Below are positions 63,654 to 64,000 of a stretch of 64,000 nt of DNA, piece after piece. The number at the start of each line of letters is the position of its first letter. The first letter of the stretch is position 1. The notes below the pieces were generated by a model. It saw only the letters and a list, made by a program, of their open reading frames with translations, was not told the origin of the DNA and did no database searches. A program made the position numbers and the translations under genes. Origin of the DNA: Algoriphagus marincola DSM 16067 (GTDB lineage Bacteria > Bacteroidota > Bacteroidia > Cytophagales > Cyclobacteriaceae); NCBI RefSeq assembly GCF_000429405.1, contig NZ_AUBU01000001.1, positions 319,321 to 383,320 of the forward strand, written 5' to 3'.

Positions 63654-64000
63654 TTAGTCTTTTGGCAGATTTTTCTTAGCTAAATAAAAATCTACCATTT
63701 CATAGTCACTCGCTTCTCGCTCTTGCATTTCAGCTACAGTCTTTGGTGGAGGGACGATTGCTTTTTCTCCAGGGGTCCAGTTCAATGGAAGCGCAACTTT
63801 ATGCTTGTCGGCCGTTTGCAAAGCAATCAATGCTCTTTTGATCTCATCCATATTTCTTCCCACATTGAGTGGATAGTACATGATCAACCTGATCTTTCCG
63901 GCAGGATCGATAAAGAAGACTGCACGAACTGCAGCAGTCTCGCTCTCACCAGGCTGAAGCATACCGTATAGCTTCGAAACACTCATGTCGATATCTGCGA
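63654..64000 (-). CDS. 1-Cys peroxiredoxin (Prx6/AhpC-TSA family), N-terminus outside window
   Basis: The C-terminal 115 or so residues are inside the window and the frame is open to the edge (…ADIDMSVSKLYGMLQPGE). FFIDPAGKIRLIMYYPLNVGRNMDEIKRALIALQ and LPLNWTPGEKAIVPPPKT match the long 1-Cys Prx6-type C-terminal domain. It reduces hydroperoxides, and the catalytic cysteine is in the missing N-terminal part. The ATG at 63986 is internal, not the start. Confidence 0.85.
   Translation of the reverse strand, partial: ADIDMSVSKLYGMLQPGESETAAVRAVFFIDPAGKIRLIMYYPLNVGRNMDEIKRALIALQTADKHKVALPLNWTPGEKAIVPPPKTVAEMQEREASDYEMVDFYLAKKNLPKD

Overview
The window comes from a member of the Bacteroidota, most likely order Cytophagales and plausibly a Cyclobacteriaceae / Algoriphagus-like marine or aquatic aerobe. 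The sequence supports this in three ways. Promoters fit the Bacteroidota type (TTG, 19-20 bases, TAnnTTTG). The chromosome-partition cluster parA-parB-DUF5683-dapB-lepB is arranged as in that phylum. There are several lipoproteins and outer-membrane barrels of Bacteroidota type. Genus is inference. I see no rRNA operon, IS element, prophage or CRISPR array. This is mostly core chromosome with small accessory patches.

Layout. 1-4.3 kb: end of an ASPIC/UnbV (FG-GAP type) protein, a creatininase-family hydrolase, and a tight three-gene operon (Tat-exported glycosylasparaginase, CutC, heme-motif VCBS lipoprotein). 4.4-8.6 kb: CBS-pair protein, metZ under a SAM-I riboswitch, and the prs-rplY-pth housekeeping run. 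8.7-15.4 kb: a 1004-residue protein I cannot assign, a large M14 zinc carboxypeptidase and an EcsC-type protein. 15.4-17.2 kb: tRNA-Gln(TTG), a small conserved-looking protein, and rpsF-rpsR-rplI. 17.3-20.7 kb: membrane coiled-coil protein, two methyltransferases, apaG, ung. 20.8-28.6 kb: parA-parB-DUF5683-dapB-lepB and pyrG-yidC. 29-36.1 kb: a lone transposase-type HTH protein, cca and an upstream partner, a TPR protein, an S41 protease, fsa-(67 aa)-ftsE, and SRP RNA. 36.2-46.9 kb: DoxX-like membrane protein, MFS transporter + acyl-ACP thioesterase, a diheme cytochrome c + porin operon (TsdA-like), a cold-shock pair behind a long structured leader, a D-lactate-dehydrogenase-type enzyme, lipoproteins and an AlkB-like oxygenase. 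46.9-52.3 kb: a response regulator and a 1555-residue hybrid histidine kinase. 52.7-60 kb: MsrA-MsrB lipoprotein fusion, outer-membrane barrel, SGNH hydrolase, DUF4407, a DUF6364/PIN toxin-antitoxin pair, and a dipeptidase-VIT1-DUF5995 operon. 60-64 kb: aldehyde dehydrogenase + DUF779 with a divergent AraC regulator, and the end of a 1-Cys peroxiredoxin.

The most notable non-coding features are the SAM-I riboswitch whose promoter -33 box lies inside the upstream pth terminator, a reusable promoter pattern seen at six genes including SRP RNA and tRNA-Gln, and the ~330-base leader before the cold-shock pair. The best candidates for undescribed biology are the 1004-residue orphan (8733-11747), the heme/VCBS lipoprotein operon (1082-4334), the solo transposase-type HTH regulator (29052-29453) and a 28-residue membrane peptide gene (37547-37633).
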